Assembly (NCBI GenBank): GCA_038322575.1
Contig: JBBQGB010000007.1
Coordinates: 1-64,000, forward strand
Reading direction: 5' to 3'
DNA: 64,000 nt
Source: JACMOY01 sp038322575
Lineage (GTDB): Bacteria; Actinomycetota; Actinomycetes; Actinomycetales; Angustibacteraceae
The position numbers and the translations under genes are program-made. Every line of letters begins with the position of its first letter. Positions within the stretch are counted from its first letter, which is position 1. A model generated the notes under the pieces. That model had not been told where the DNA came from, ran no database searches, and saw only the letters and a program-made list of their open reading frames with translations. Below are positions 49,559-59,216 of this stretch, one piece after another.

Positions 49559-51278
49559 GCTGATCCACCCGAGCACCACCCGGACGACGAGAGCAGAGGC
49601 ACCGTGAACGACCTGTCCCCCACCCACCGCCAGCACTCCATCGACACCATGGCCGATGGCCCCGAGCTCGACGTCCTCGTCGTCGGCGGCGGTGTGGTGG
49701 GGGCCGGGTCGGCCCTCGACGCGGTCACCCGGGGCCTGAGCACCGGGCTGATCGAGGCCCGCGACTACGCCAGCGGCACGTCCAGCCGCTCGAGCAAGCT
49801 GCTGCACGGCGGCCTGCGCTACCTCGAGATGCTGGACTTCGCCCTGGTCCACGAGGCGCTCAAGGAGCGCAACCTGATCCTCAAGACGCTCGCGCCGCAC
49901 CTGGCCCGACCGGTGCCGTTCCTGTACCCGCTGCAGCACCGCGGCTGGGAGCGGCTGTACGCCGGCGCCGGCGTCGCGCTGTACGACGCCATGGCGATGA
50001 CCTCGGGGTTGTCGGCCGGGCTGCCCCACCACCGGCACCTGACCCGGCGCGGCGCGCTGCGGATCGCGCCCGCGCTGCGCAAGGACGCCCTGGTCGGTGC
50101 CCTGCAGTACTACGACGCGCAGATCGACGACGCCCGCCACACGATGGAGCTGGTGCGCTCGGCGACGGCGTACGGCGCGCTGGCGGCCAACCGGGTGCGG
50201 GTCACCGGGTTCCTGCGCCAGGGCGAGCGGGTCACCGGGGTCGAGGCCCTCGACCTGCCGACCGGGCGCACGATCGAGGTGCGGGCCCGCCAGGTCGTCA
50301 ACGCGACCGGGGTGTGGACCGACGACACGCAGGGTCTGATCGCCGAGCGCGGGCAGTTCCACGTCCGCGCGTCCAAGGGCGTGCACCTGGTCGTGCCACG
50401 CGACCGGATCCAGTCGACCACCGGCATGATCCTGCGCACCGAGAAGTCGGTGCTGTTCATCATCCCGTGGGGGCGGCACTGGATCGTCGGCACCACCGAC
50501 ACGGACTGGGCGCTCGACAAGGCCCACCCGGCGGCCACCGCCGCCGACATCGAGTACATCCTCGAGCACGTCAACTCGGTCCTGCACACGCCGCTGAACC
50601 GTCAGGACGTCGAGGGCGTGTACGCCGGCCTGCGACCGCTGCTGTCGGGTGAGTCCGAGTCGACGTCCAAGCTCTCGCGCGAGCACGTCGTGGGTCACCC
50701 GGTGCCGGGCCTGGTGGTCGTCGCCGGGGGCAAGTACACGACGTACCGGGTGATGGCCAAGGACGCGATCGACGCCGCCGCCGACTCCCTCGGCGCCGTG
50801 GTGCCGCCCTCGACGACGGCCGAGATCCCGCTGCTCGGCGCGGTCGGCTACCAGGGCATCAAGAACCAGCGGACCCGCCTCGCGGCCAGCAGCGGCCTGC
50901 ACGTGGCCCGCATCGACCACCTGCTGGGCCGCTACGGCTCACTGGTGTCCGAGCTGCTCGAGCTGGTGCGCGAGGACCCCTCGCTGGGCAAGCCGCTCGA
51001 GGGAGCCCCGGACTACCTGCGGGCCGAGGTGGTCTACGCGGCCTCGCACGAGGGCGCCCGGCACGTCGAGGACGTCCTGGCGCGGCGCACCCGCATCTCG
51101 ATCGAGACGTGGGACCGCGGGCTGGCCAGCGCCCGACCGACCGCTGAGCTGATGGCACCGGTGCTCGGCTGGGACGCGGCAGAGGTCGAGCGCGAGGTGG
51201 CGACCTACATCAAGCGGGTCGAGGCCGAGGTGGCCTCGCAGGAGATGCCGGACGACGAGTCCGCCGACCACGTGCGGC

Positions 51279-52811
<1,533 letters not shown>

Positions 52812-52824
52812 CGGACCGCCCCCG

Positions 52825-53580
52825 TCACAGGGTCGCGCCGAGCTCGGCGCTGATCGCCGCGGCGGCGGCCTGCACGTGCGCCAGCAGCGCGGTGCGGGGG
52901 TCACGGTGCGCGCCCACCACCCGGTCGACCCGACCCACCAGCCCGACCGCGGCGACGACGATGCCCCCGCGCCCCCGCAGCGGCGCCGCGACGTCGGCCC
53001 GGTCGGCCGTGCGCTCACCGGCGGTGCAGGCCCACTGCCGCCCGCGCACCTCGACCAGGCGGGTCCGCAGGGCGGGCAGGTCGAGGGTGCGCTGGGTCAG
53101 CCGCACCGGGTCGAGGGTGCGCATGACGGCCGGGGCGGCGGGGTCCAGCGCCAGCAGCACCTGGCCCATCCCGGTCGCGTGGGCCTCGTGGCGGTCGCCC
53201 ACCTCCAGCTGCTGACGGGTGTCGTCGGGGCGGAAGACGTGGTGCACGATCTCGACCTGCTGCCCACGCAGGACGCCGATGTAGGCGCTCTCGCCGCTGC
53301 GGGCGGCGAGCGCGTCGACCAGGTTGGTCGTGAGCGAGCGCAGCAGGTTGGTGTCGAGCGGTCCGTGCGCCAGCCGACGGGCGCCGTCGCCGACCGCGTA
53401 CCGGCCGGTGTCGGCGTCCTGGTCCAGGAACCCGACGTCGGCCAGGGTGCGCAGCAGCTCGTGGGCGCTGCTCTTGGCGACGCCGAGCGCGGCGGCGACG
53501 TCGGACACGCTGACCGGGTCGGCGCGCGAGGCGACCAGCTGGAGCAGCACGGCGGCTCGTTCGACCGACTGCAGCGTCAC
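52825..53580 (-). CDS. IclR-family transcriptional regulator, GylR-like
   Basis: A 251-residue regulator with an N-terminal winged helix (S-V-S-D-V-A-A-A-L-G-V-A-K-S-S-A-H-E-L-L-R-T-L near residues 23-45) and a C-terminal IclR effector domain (about 75-245). In Streptomyces an IclR-type protein, GylR, represses the glycerol operon; being in front of glpK2 and near glpFKD makes that role likely here. GTG 53580 follows TAGCCT by 6 bp, so the mRNA is probably leaderless and the promoter sits immediately after the acyl-CoA dehydrogenase stop. Confidence 0.88.
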   Translation of the reverse strand: MTLQSVERAAVLLQLVASRADPVSVSDVAAALGVAKSSAHELLRTLADVGFLDQDADTGRYAVGDGARRLAHGPLDTNLLRSLTTNLVDALAARSGESAYIGVLRGQQVEIVHHVFRPDDTRQQLEVGDRHEAHATGMGQVLLALDPAAPAVMRTLDPVRLTQRTLDLPALRTRLVEVRGRQWACTAGERTADRADVAAPLRGRGGIVVAAVGLVGRVDRVVGAHRDPRTALLAHVQAAAAAISAELGATL

Positions 53581-53586
53581 CGGGCC

Positions 53587-53592
53587 AGGCTA
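53587..53592 (-). promoter_or_regulatory. Candidate -10 (TAGCCT) for leaderless IclR-family gene
   Basis: Minus-strand TAGCCT, 6 bp, GTG 53580, just after the acyl-CoA dehydrogenase stop. Confidence 0.45.
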
Positions 53593-53593
53593 G

Positions 53594-54793
53594 TCACTGG
53601 CCCTTGAGCGCGTACTCCTCCAGCAGCCGCCGGCCGACGATCAACCGCTGGATGTCGGCCGTGCCCTCGCCGATGAGCAGCATCGGCGCCTCGCGGTACA
53701 GGCGCTCGATCTCGTACTCCTTGGAGTACCCGTACCCGCCGTGGATGCGGAACGAGTCCTCGACGACCTCCTTGCAGTACTCGCTCGCGAGGTACTTGGC
53801 CATGCCGGCCTCGAGGTCGTTGCGGTGCCCGGAGTCCTTGGTGCGCGCGGCCATCACCATCATCTGGTGGGCGGCCTCGACCTTGGTCGCCATCTCGGCG
53901 ATCCGGAACAGCACCGCCTGGTGCTCGGCGATCTTCTGCCCGAACGCCTCGCGCTGCTGGGCGTAGGCCGTGCCGAGCTCGAACGCGCGCATCGCTACCC
54001 CGCAGGCCCGGGCCGCGACGTTGACCCGGCCCACCTCGACGCCGTCCATCATCTGGTAGAAGCCCTTGCCGGGCTCGCCGCCGAGCAGCTGGGCGTCGGT
54101 GGTGCGGTGGCCGTCGAGCAGCAGCTCGGTGGTGTCGACGCCCTTGTAGCCCATCTTCTCGATCTTGCCGGGCACCGTGACGCCCTGGGCCGTCTCGCCG
54201 AACCCGGACTCCTTCTCGACCAGGAACGTGGACATGTTGCGGTACACCGAGTCCGCGCCGGTGTCGGTCTTGACCAGCACCGCCACCAGGTTGGCCGAGC
54301 CGCCGTTGGTGAGCCACATCTTCTGGCCCGTGACCGACCACCCGTCACCGTCGCGGACGGCGCGGCTGGTGATGGCGCTGACGTCGGACCCGCAGCCCGG
54401 TTCGCTCATCGAGAACGCCCCGCGCACCTCGCCGGTGGCCATCCGGGGCAGGTAGCGCTGCTTCTGCTCATCGGTGCCGTGCTGCAGCAGCAGGTGGGCC
54501 ACGATGAAGTGGGTGTTGATGATGCCGCTGACGCTCATCCAGCCGCGGGCGATCTCCTCGACCACCAGCGCGTAGGTGAGCAGCGACTCGCCGAGGCCGC
54601 CGTACTCCTCGGGGATCATCAACCCGAAGATCCCCATGTCCTGCATGCCCTTGACGATCTCGGTGGGGTACTCGTCGGCGTGCTCGAGCTGGGTCGCCAC
54701 GGGCAGGATGCGCTCGTCCACGAACTCGCGCACCAGGGCCAGCAGGTCGACCTGGTCGTCGGACAGTCCGTCGGTGTGCTGCAAGCGCCCCAT
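53594..54793 (-). CDS. Acyl-CoA dehydrogenase
   Basis: A 399-residue flavoenzyme that introduces the alpha-beta double bond into an acyl-CoA. The all-helical N-terminal domain is followed by the FAD block F-S-M-S-E-P-G-C-G-S-D-V near residues 136-147 and W-L-T-N-G-G near 170. The C-terminal domain holds the likely catalytic Glu in L-I-G-E-G-T-A-D-I-Q-R, in the short/branched-chain position. Substrate length is not decidable. ATG 54793 matches family N-termini. The only nearby CoA gene is the lyase beyond dps. The leader holds a GAACCGG/CCGGTTC dyad. Confidence 0.93.
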   Translation of the reverse strand: MGRLQHTDGLSDDQVDLLALVREFVDERILPVATQLEHADEYPTEIVKGMQDMGIFGLMIPEEYGGLGESLLTYALVVEEIARGWMSVSGIINTHFIVAHLLLQHGTDEQKQRYLPRMATGEVRGAFSMSEPGCGSDVSAITSRAVRDGDGWSVTGQKMWLTNGGSANLVAVLVKTDTGADSVYRNMSTFLVEKESGFGETAQGVTVPGKIEKMGYKGVDTTELLLDGHRTTDAQLLGGEPGKGFYQMMDGVEVGRVNVAARACGVAMRAFELGTAYAQQREAFGQKIAEHQAVLFRIAEMATKVEAAHQMMVMAARTKDSGHRNDLEAGMAKYLASEYCKEVVEDSFRIHGGYGYSKEYEIERLYREAPMLLIGEGTADIQRLIVGRRLLEEYALKGQ

Positions 54794-54824
54794 GCTCGTG
54801 CTCCTGTCGTGCGGGTTCGTCGCT

Positions 54825-54849
54825 GAACCGGCCGGTCGCCGTCCGGTTC
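54825..54849. promoter_or_regulatory. Dyad upstream of the acyl-CoA dehydrogenase gene
   Basis: GAACCGG (54825-54831), 11-bp spacer, CCGGTTC (54843-54849), 32 bp before ATG 54793 on the minus strand. It could be an operator for a TetR-like regulator; no such gene is nearby. Confidence 0.3.
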
Positions 54850-54884
54850 TCGAGTATGAGCCTGGATCACGAGCCGGCGGCACC

Positions 54885-54916
54885 CCCGGACGGTGTGAGA
54901 CCCACCACCGTCCGGG
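54885..54916 (-). terminator. Terminator hairpin after dps
   Basis: A perfect 11-bp stem (CCCGGACGGTG at 54885-54895 with its complement at 54906-54916) and a 10-base loop, beginning 14 bp beyond the dps stop. Confidence 0.65.
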
Positions 54917-54929
54917 ACCGCGAGCGACG

Positions 54930-55508
54930 TCAGGCGGTCTTGGCGCCCGGCGCCTCGCCCGCCTTCTTCGCGGCCGACGTCTCGGTGGACGCGCCGTCGG
55001 TCGACAGCCCGCCGCCGGTGTTCTCCAGGTGGGCGCGGATGAACCAGTGGAACAGCTCGAGCTGACGCAGCTGGCCGATCACGAGGTCCTCGCTGACCGG
55101 GTCGGCCTCGGACGTCGTCTCCTGGGCCTTGCGGTGGTCGGTGATGACGCCGGTGTAGACCAGGTCGAGCGCCCCCAGGTGCTCCTGGGTGGTGGCGCGC
55201 ACCAGCGAGTAGTCGCCCCACGAGCGGCCCTCGACGATCGCGCCCGGCGTGCCCAGCGGCGAGGAGCCCAGCGAGGCGATCCGCTCGGCGCACTCGTCGG
55301 CCATGGCCCGCACCGCGTCGATCTGCGGGTCGAGCATCTCGTGCACGGCGATGAAGTTGGGGCCCACGACGTTCCAGTGGACGTGCTTGAGCGTCAGCGC
55401 GAGGTCGTTCAGCGCGTTCAGCCGGTCCTGCAGGGTCGCGGCCACGGCCGCGCCGTCCGTGGTGCTCATCCCCGGGACGGTGAAGCGGGGTGCGGGCTGG
55501 GTGGTCAT
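54930..55508 (-). CDS. dps: Dps-family ferritin-like DNA-protection protein
   Basis: A 192-residue dodecameric mini-ferritin. The inter-subunit ferroxidase motif is clear: K-H-V-H-W-N-V-V-G-P-N-F-I-A-V-H-E-M-L-D near residues 41-60, with the second-helix D-E-C-A-E-R-I near 71. The C-terminal 30 residues are a Thr/Ala/Lys-rich tail, which in some actinobacterial Dps proteins binds DNA. ATG 55508 has AGGAGG upstream. A TACGGT at 55567-55572 is the probable -10. A hairpin follows the gene. Confidence 0.93.
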   Translation of the reverse strand: MTTQPAPRFTVPGMSTTDGAAVAATLQDRLNALNDLALTLKHVHWNVVGPNFIAVHEMLDPQIDAVRAMADECAERIASLGSSPLGTPGAIVEGRSWGDYSLVRATTQEHLGALDLVYTGVITDHRKAQETTSEADPVSEDLVIGQLRQLELFHWFIRAHLENTGGGLSTDGASTETSAAKKAGEAPGAKTA

Positions 55509-55566
55509 CTGCGGAGTCCTCCTGCGTCGGGTGAACGGGCCCGAGAGGGACGAGCCCGACATCTCA

Positions 55567-55572
55567 ACCGTA
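55567..55572 (-). promoter_or_regulatory. Candidate -10 (TACGGT) of dps
   Basis: Minus-strand TACGGT about 58 bp before ATG 55508. Further upstream GTTT-N19-GGGCTA loosely resembles a SigF-type promoter but the spacing is too long, so the call is weak. Confidence 0.35.
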
Positions 55573-55611
55573 GGTAGCCCGGCGCCGCCCCGCCTGTCGA
55601 AACCGGTCGAC

Positions 55612-56613
55612 TCAGGCCGGCGGCGGCGCCCAGCGCTCGCCGCGCGTCATGCCCGCGGCGCGGCCCCGGGCCGAGACGACCAGGGCCATCTTGCGCGACG
55701 CCTCGTCGATCATCTCGTCCCCCAGCATCACCGCGCCCCGTGCGCCGCCGGCGGCAGAGGTGAAGTGCGCGTAGGCGTCCAGGATGTCCTCGGCGTGGTC
55801 GTAGTCGCCCTGGCGAGGGCTGTAGACCTCGTTGGCGGCATCCACCTGGCCCGGGTGCAGCACCCACTTGCCGTCGTACCCGAGGGCCGCCGACCGGCCC
55901 GCCACGCGACGGAACCCCTCGACGTCGCGGATCTGCAGGTACGGCCCGTCGATGGCGAGCAGGTCGTGCGAGCGGGCCGCCATCAGGATCTGCATCAGCA
56001 CGTAGTGGTAGGCGTCCCCCACGTCGTAGCCCACCGGCTGCTCGCCGACGACCAGCGACTTCATCGCGATGCTCGCCATGAAGTCGGCCGGGCCGAAGAC
56101 GATCGTCTCGAGCCGGGACGACGAGCCGGCGATCGCGTGGACGTTCGTCAGGCCGAGGGCGTTCTCGATCTGGGCCTCGATGCCGATCCCGCCGACCGGG
56201 TAGCCGTGCGCGACCTCGAGCTGGGTGAGCAGCAGGTCCAGCGCCACGACCTGCTCGGGGGTCTGCACCTTCGGCAGCATGATGGCGTCCAGCTGGTCGC
56301 CCGCCCCGCCGACGACCTCGACGACGTCGGCGTAGGTCCACCGCGTCGTCCAGTCGTTGACCCGCACGACCCGCACCCGGTCGCCCCAGTCGCCCTCGCG
56401 CAGCCCGGCCACGATCGTGGCGCGGGCGGACTCCTTGGCGATCGGCGCCACGGCGTCCTCGAGGTCGAGGAACACCTGGTCGACCGCGAGCGTGCGCGCC
56501 TTGTCGATCATCTTCGGGCTCGACCCGGGGACGGCGAGGTTCGACCGGCGGGCGCGGGTCGGTCGCGGGTGGGGGGTGAACGGCGCGGTGCCGGGCGTGC
56601 TCGGCTGGGGCAT
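55612..56613 (-). CDS. HpcH/HpaI (CitE-like) CoA-ester lyase
   Basis: A 333-residue TIM-barrel enzyme of the citrate lyase beta/malyl-CoA lyase family. Signatures are N-L-A-V-P-G-S-S-P-K-M near residues 25-35, V-F-L-D-L-E-D-A-V near 47-55, I-E-A-Q-I-E-N-A near 145 with the metal-binding Glu, and F-G-P-A-D-F near 172-177. Such enzymes cleave malyl-CoA, beta-methylmalyl-CoA or citramalyl-CoA; which applies cannot be told. ATG 56613 follows TACGGT by 7 bp, suggesting a leaderless transcript. Confidence 0.87.
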   Translation of the reverse strand: MPQPSTPGTAPFTPHPRPTRARRSNLAVPGSSPKMIDKARTLAVDQVFLDLEDAVAPIAKESARATIVAGLREGDWGDRVRVVRVNDWTTRWTYADVVEVVGGAGDQLDAIMLPKVQTPEQVVALDLLLTQLEVAHGYPVGGIGIEAQIENALGLTNVHAIAGSSSRLETIVFGPADFMASIAMKSLVVGEQPVGYDVGDAYHYVLMQILMAARSHDLLAIDGPYLQIRDVEGFRRVAGRSAALGYDGKWVLHPGQVDAANEVYSPRQGDYDHAEDILDAYAHFTSAAGGARGAVMLGDEMIDEASRKMALVVSARGRAAGMTRGERWAPPPA

Positions 56614-56620
56614 GGGCCCG

Positions 56621-56626
56621 ACCGTA
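56621..56626 (-). promoter_or_regulatory. Candidate -10 (TACGGT) for leaderless CoA-ester lyase gene
   Basis: Minus-strand TACGGT, 7 bp, ATG 56613; it lies in the 33-bp gap after the EamA transporter gene. Confidence 0.45.
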
Positions 56627-56646
56627 CCGGCGGCGTCACCGCCCGG

Positions 56647-57591
56647 TCAGGCCCCGACCGTGGTGACGTTGCCCACCTCGGTGACGACGCGGCGCGCGCG
56701 GCCGGCCGCCTGGGTGCGGACGACGACCGCGAGCCCGGCCAGCACGAGCGCGGCGCCCGGCAGCACGGCCGGCGGGGGCACCTGGCCGAGCCACACCCAG
56801 GCGACGACGGCCGCGCCCGGCACCTCGAGCAGGACGGCCAGGCTGACCGTCGTCGCTCCCGCGCTGCGCAGCGCACGGTTGAGCAGCGTGTGGCCCAGCA
56901 GCTGCGCGGTCAGGGTGAGGACGGCGATCTCGACCCAGCTGCGGGCCGAGAAACCCCACAGGGCGGTGCCCGTGAGCAAGCACACCGGCAGCAGCACGAG
57001 GGCGCAGGTCGTGTACGCGATCAGGGTGTACGACGCCGTCCCGACCGTGCGCCGCACCGACTCGCCCGCGCCGACGTACCCCGCAGCGGCCGCCCCGCCG
57101 CCGAGCGCCATCAGGTCACCGCGCAGCGCGTCGCCCGAGCCGGTGGCGTCGACCCCGGTGATGACGACGACCCCGACCAGCGCGAGGAGCACACCGACCA
57201 GGACGCCCCGGGCCACCGGCAGCCCGCGCGCCCGCGTGAGCGCCACCGTGAACAGCGGGGTCGTGGTCACCAGCGCCGTCGACGCGGTGACCGTGGTGAG
57301 CCGCAGGCTCGGGATCCACAGCCCGAAGTGCAGGGCAAGGAACGCGCCCGCGACCACGGCCGTCAGCAGCACCCGCCGCTGGTCGCGGACCAGGGCGGCC
57401 AGCTCAGCCCGCCGACGTCCGACCGTGAACGGCGCACCCGCAGCCGCCCCGAGGGCGTTGCGCCAGAACGCGATCGCCAGCGCTGGAGCCAGGCACGAGG
57501 CGCCGATCGGCCCCGAGAACGACACCGCGACGACACCGGTGGCGATCAGGCCGGCGGTGAGCAGCGGCGGGTCGTGGTCGTGACGGGTCAC
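56647..57591 (-). CDS. EamA/DMT-family transporter
   Basis: A 314-residue membrane protein with about ten hydrophobic helices in two EamA halves. The first half ends in the pattern S-T-A-L-V-T-T-T-P-L-F-T and the second contains L-L-G-H-T-L-L-N-R-A-L. Members export amino acids, nucleobases or drugs; the substrate is unknown. GTG 57591 is the first start. It is divergent from the hypothetical gene at 57641. Confidence 0.85.
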   Translation of the reverse strand: MTRHDHDPPLLTAGLIATGVVAVSFSGPIGASCLAPALAIAFWRNALGAAAGAPFTVGRRRAELAALVRDQRRVLLTAVVAGAFLALHFGLWIPSLRLTTVTASTALVTTTPLFTVALTRARGLPVARGVLVGVLLALVGVVVITGVDATGSGDALRGDLMALGGGAAAAGYVGAGESVRRTVGTASYTLIAYTTCALVLLPVCLLTGTALWGFSARSWVEIAVLTLTAQLLGHTLLNRALRSAGATTVSLAVLLEVPGAAVVAWVWLGQVPPPAVLPGAALVLAGLAVVVRTQAAGRARRVVTEVGNVTTVGA

Positions 57592-57640
57592 GGCCGAACT
57601 CTCTCACCCGCCGCCGGGGCGGCTGTGGCACGCTCGGCCC

Positions 57641-58162
57641 ATGACCGAGGTGCCGGCCGCCGACGCGGCGCTGCTCGCGGAGGCCGCGGCCAAGAGCGGG
57701 CTGGTGTGGCTGCGACCGCAGGGCCAGCCCCGGGCCTGGCCCGCGTGGCACGTCTGGCACGACGGCGCCGTCCTGGTCGTCAGCGGCCCCGGCGAGCAGC
57801 AGCTGCCCGAGTTGGTCGGGCCGGTCGAGGTGCTGCTGCGCAGCAAGGACACCGGGTCGCGGCTGATCACCGTCGCCGCCACCGCCACCACCGTGACGCC
57901 GGACGACGAGGGCTGGCCGGCCGCGGCCGCCGCCCTGGCCACCAGCCGGCTGAACTCACCGACCGCACCCGCCGACCTGCCCGAGCGCTGGCGCGGAACG
58001 GCCGTCATCACCCGCCTGACGGCGCAGGGGGCCGCGGTCGAGGGCCCCGACCGCTACGACACCGGCAGCGGCGCGGCACCGCCCGCGCCCAGCGACGCGA
58101 CGACCTCGGGGTGGCGCCCGTGGCACCTGCGCGGCCGGCGCCGCCGCGCCCGCCGCGGCTGA
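57641..58162 (+). CDS. Conserved hypothetical protein, possibly flavin split-barrel fold
   Basis: A 173-residue protein with W-L-R-P-Q-G-Q-P-R-A-W-P-A-W-H-V-W-H-D-G near residues 23-42, a beta-rich middle, and an Arg-rich tail. The strand order loosely recalls pyridoxamine-oxidase-like split barrels, but I do not recognise a family with confidence. The codon use is ordinary for the window, so it is probably a real gene. A CACGCT hexamer ends 6 bp before ATG 57641. Confidence 0.65.
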   Translation: MTEVPAADAALLAEAAAKSGLVWLRPQGQPRAWPAWHVWHDGAVLVVSGPGEQQLPELVGPVEVLLRSKDTGSRLITVAATATTVTPDDEGWPAAAAALATSRLNSPTAPADLPERWRGTAVITRLTAQGAAVEGPDRYDTGSGAAPPAPSDATTSGWRPWHLRGRRRRARRG

Positions 58163-58183
58163 GACCGCGCCGCCGCCACACCG

Positions 58184-58251
58184 ACAGGCGCGATCCGCGG
58201 TGCGGCCGGGCAGGCGTGCTCGAGCAGCGCGCGGCGGCCCGTCGCGCCTGT
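58184..58251. terminator. Inverted repeat between convergent hypothetical and phzF-like genes
   Basis: Arms acaggcgcga (58184-58193) and its complement (58242-58251) enclose a GC-rich loop that contains the 10-bp palindrome TGCTCGAGCA (58217-58226). Probably a shared terminator; it has no T-tract. Confidence 0.4.
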
Positions 58252-58270
58252 TCGGGTGGCTGCTGACGAG

Positions 58271-59182
58271 TCAGCCGGGCGGCACCCGGACGGTGCCGCT
58301 CGCCATCGCCACGACCTCACCGCCGACCCGGCAGGCCACGGCGCGGCCGCCGGTCGCGGTGACCTCGCCGTGCAGCGTCGACGGCCGGCCCATCTCGACG
58401 CCCTGCCGCACGGTGAACGTCGAGGTGCCCTCGCCGTCCAGCAGCCCGTGGGCGACCAGGACGACGGCCAGACCCAACGCCGCCGAGCCCGTCGCAGGGT
58501 CCTCGGCCGCGCCGATGTCGTCGGTGAACACCCGCACCCGGGCCGTGCCGTCGTGCCACCCCACGACCGACACCCCCGCGAGGCCGGCGCTGTGCGACCG
58601 CAGCGAGCGCAGCAACCGCAGGTCCGGCATCGCCGTGGCGACGGCGCCGGGGCGCACCATCAGGTAGCCGAAGTCCAGTCCGGCCCCGGCGACCAGGGTG
58701 GGCAGGCCGACCAGGTCGCCGACCCCGAGGCCGGTCGCCGCGAGGGGCCCGGCCGGGTCGATCTGGTGCGCGACCCGCGGGTCGGTGCCGCCGACCCAGG
58801 TCACCTCCCCGGCGCCGGCACCCAGCTGGACGGGGACCAACCCTGCGGTGCACCCCTGCACCAGCGCCCGCCCGGCCACCAGGCCGCGCCGCGCCAGGGC
58901 CCACGCGGCTCCGACCGAGGGGTGGCCGGCGAACGGCAGCTCGGTCATCGGGGTGAAGATCCGCACCCGGTAGTCGGTGTCCGTCGCGTGCGGGGTGGGG
59001 GTGACGAAGACGGTCTCGGACAGGTTGAACTCGCGGGCCAGGGCCTGCAGGGCGCTGGTGGGCAGGTCGTGCGCGCCGTACACGACCGCCAGGGCGTTGC
59101 CGGCGAACGGGGTCGGGGTGAACACGTCCACGACGTCGTAGTCGAGCGCCGTGGGCCTCGGGTCCGCGCCGGTCGGGTCCAC
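58271..59182 (-). CDS. PhzF-family isomerase/epimerase-like protein
   Basis: A 303-residue member of the PhzF/YddE fold. It opens Y-D-V-V-D-V-F-T-P-T-P-F-A-G-N-A-L-A-V-V and has the catalytic-Glu segment L-S-E-T-V-F-V near residue 55, then F-A-G-H-P-S-V-G-A-A-W. Only the PhzF in phenazine clusters has that role; there is no phenazine cluster here, so this is a PhzF-like enzyme of unknown substrate. GTG 59182 is preferred over GTG 59191, because TACGGT ends 7 bp before it; the earlier GTG lies inside that promoter spacing. Confidence 0.87.
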   Translation of the reverse strand: MDPTGADPRPTALDYDVVDVFTPTPFAGNALAVVYGAHDLPTSALQALAREFNLSETVFVTPTPHATDTDYRVRIFTPMTELPFAGHPSVGAAWALARRGLVAGRALVQGCTAGLVPVQLGAGAGEVTWVGGTDPRVAHQIDPAGPLAATGLGVGDLVGLPTLVAGAGLDFGYLMVRPGAVATAMPDLRLLRSLRSHSAGLAGVSVVGWHDGTARVRVFTDDIGAAEDPATGSAALGLAVVLVAHGLLDGEGTSTFTVRQGVEMGRPSTLHGEVTATGGRAVACRVGGEVVAMASGTVRVPPG

Positions 59183-59189
59183 GGCGCTC

Positions 59190-59195
59190 ACCGTA
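59190..59195 (-). promoter_or_regulatory. Candidate -10 (TACGGT) for leaderless phzF-like gene
   Basis: Minus-strand TACGGT, 7 bp, GTG 59182. It is back-to-back with the plus-strand TAGCCT at 59204. Confidence 0.5.
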
Positions 59196-59203
59196 CGCGG
59201 CGC

Positions 59204-59209
59204 TAGCCT
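59204..59209 (+). promoter_or_regulatory. Candidate -10 (TAGCCT) for leaderless MgtE-like gene
   Basis: TAGCCT, 7 bp, GTG 59217. The two divergent genes share a 34-bp intergenic stretch that holds both -10 elements. Confidence 0.5.
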
Positions 59210-59216
59210 GTGCGAC

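Noticed and set aside
55508..55611. SigF-dependent promoter for dps, served by the sigma factor at 34301
   Set aside because: GTTT and GGGCTA are present but 19 bp apart, beyond the 14-17 bp expected, and a TACGGT -10 is a simpler explanation.
58271..59182. Phenazine biosynthesis gene
   Set aside because: Only a PhzF-fold protein is present; no other phz genes occur in the window, and most PhzF-like proteins are not in phenazine pathways.
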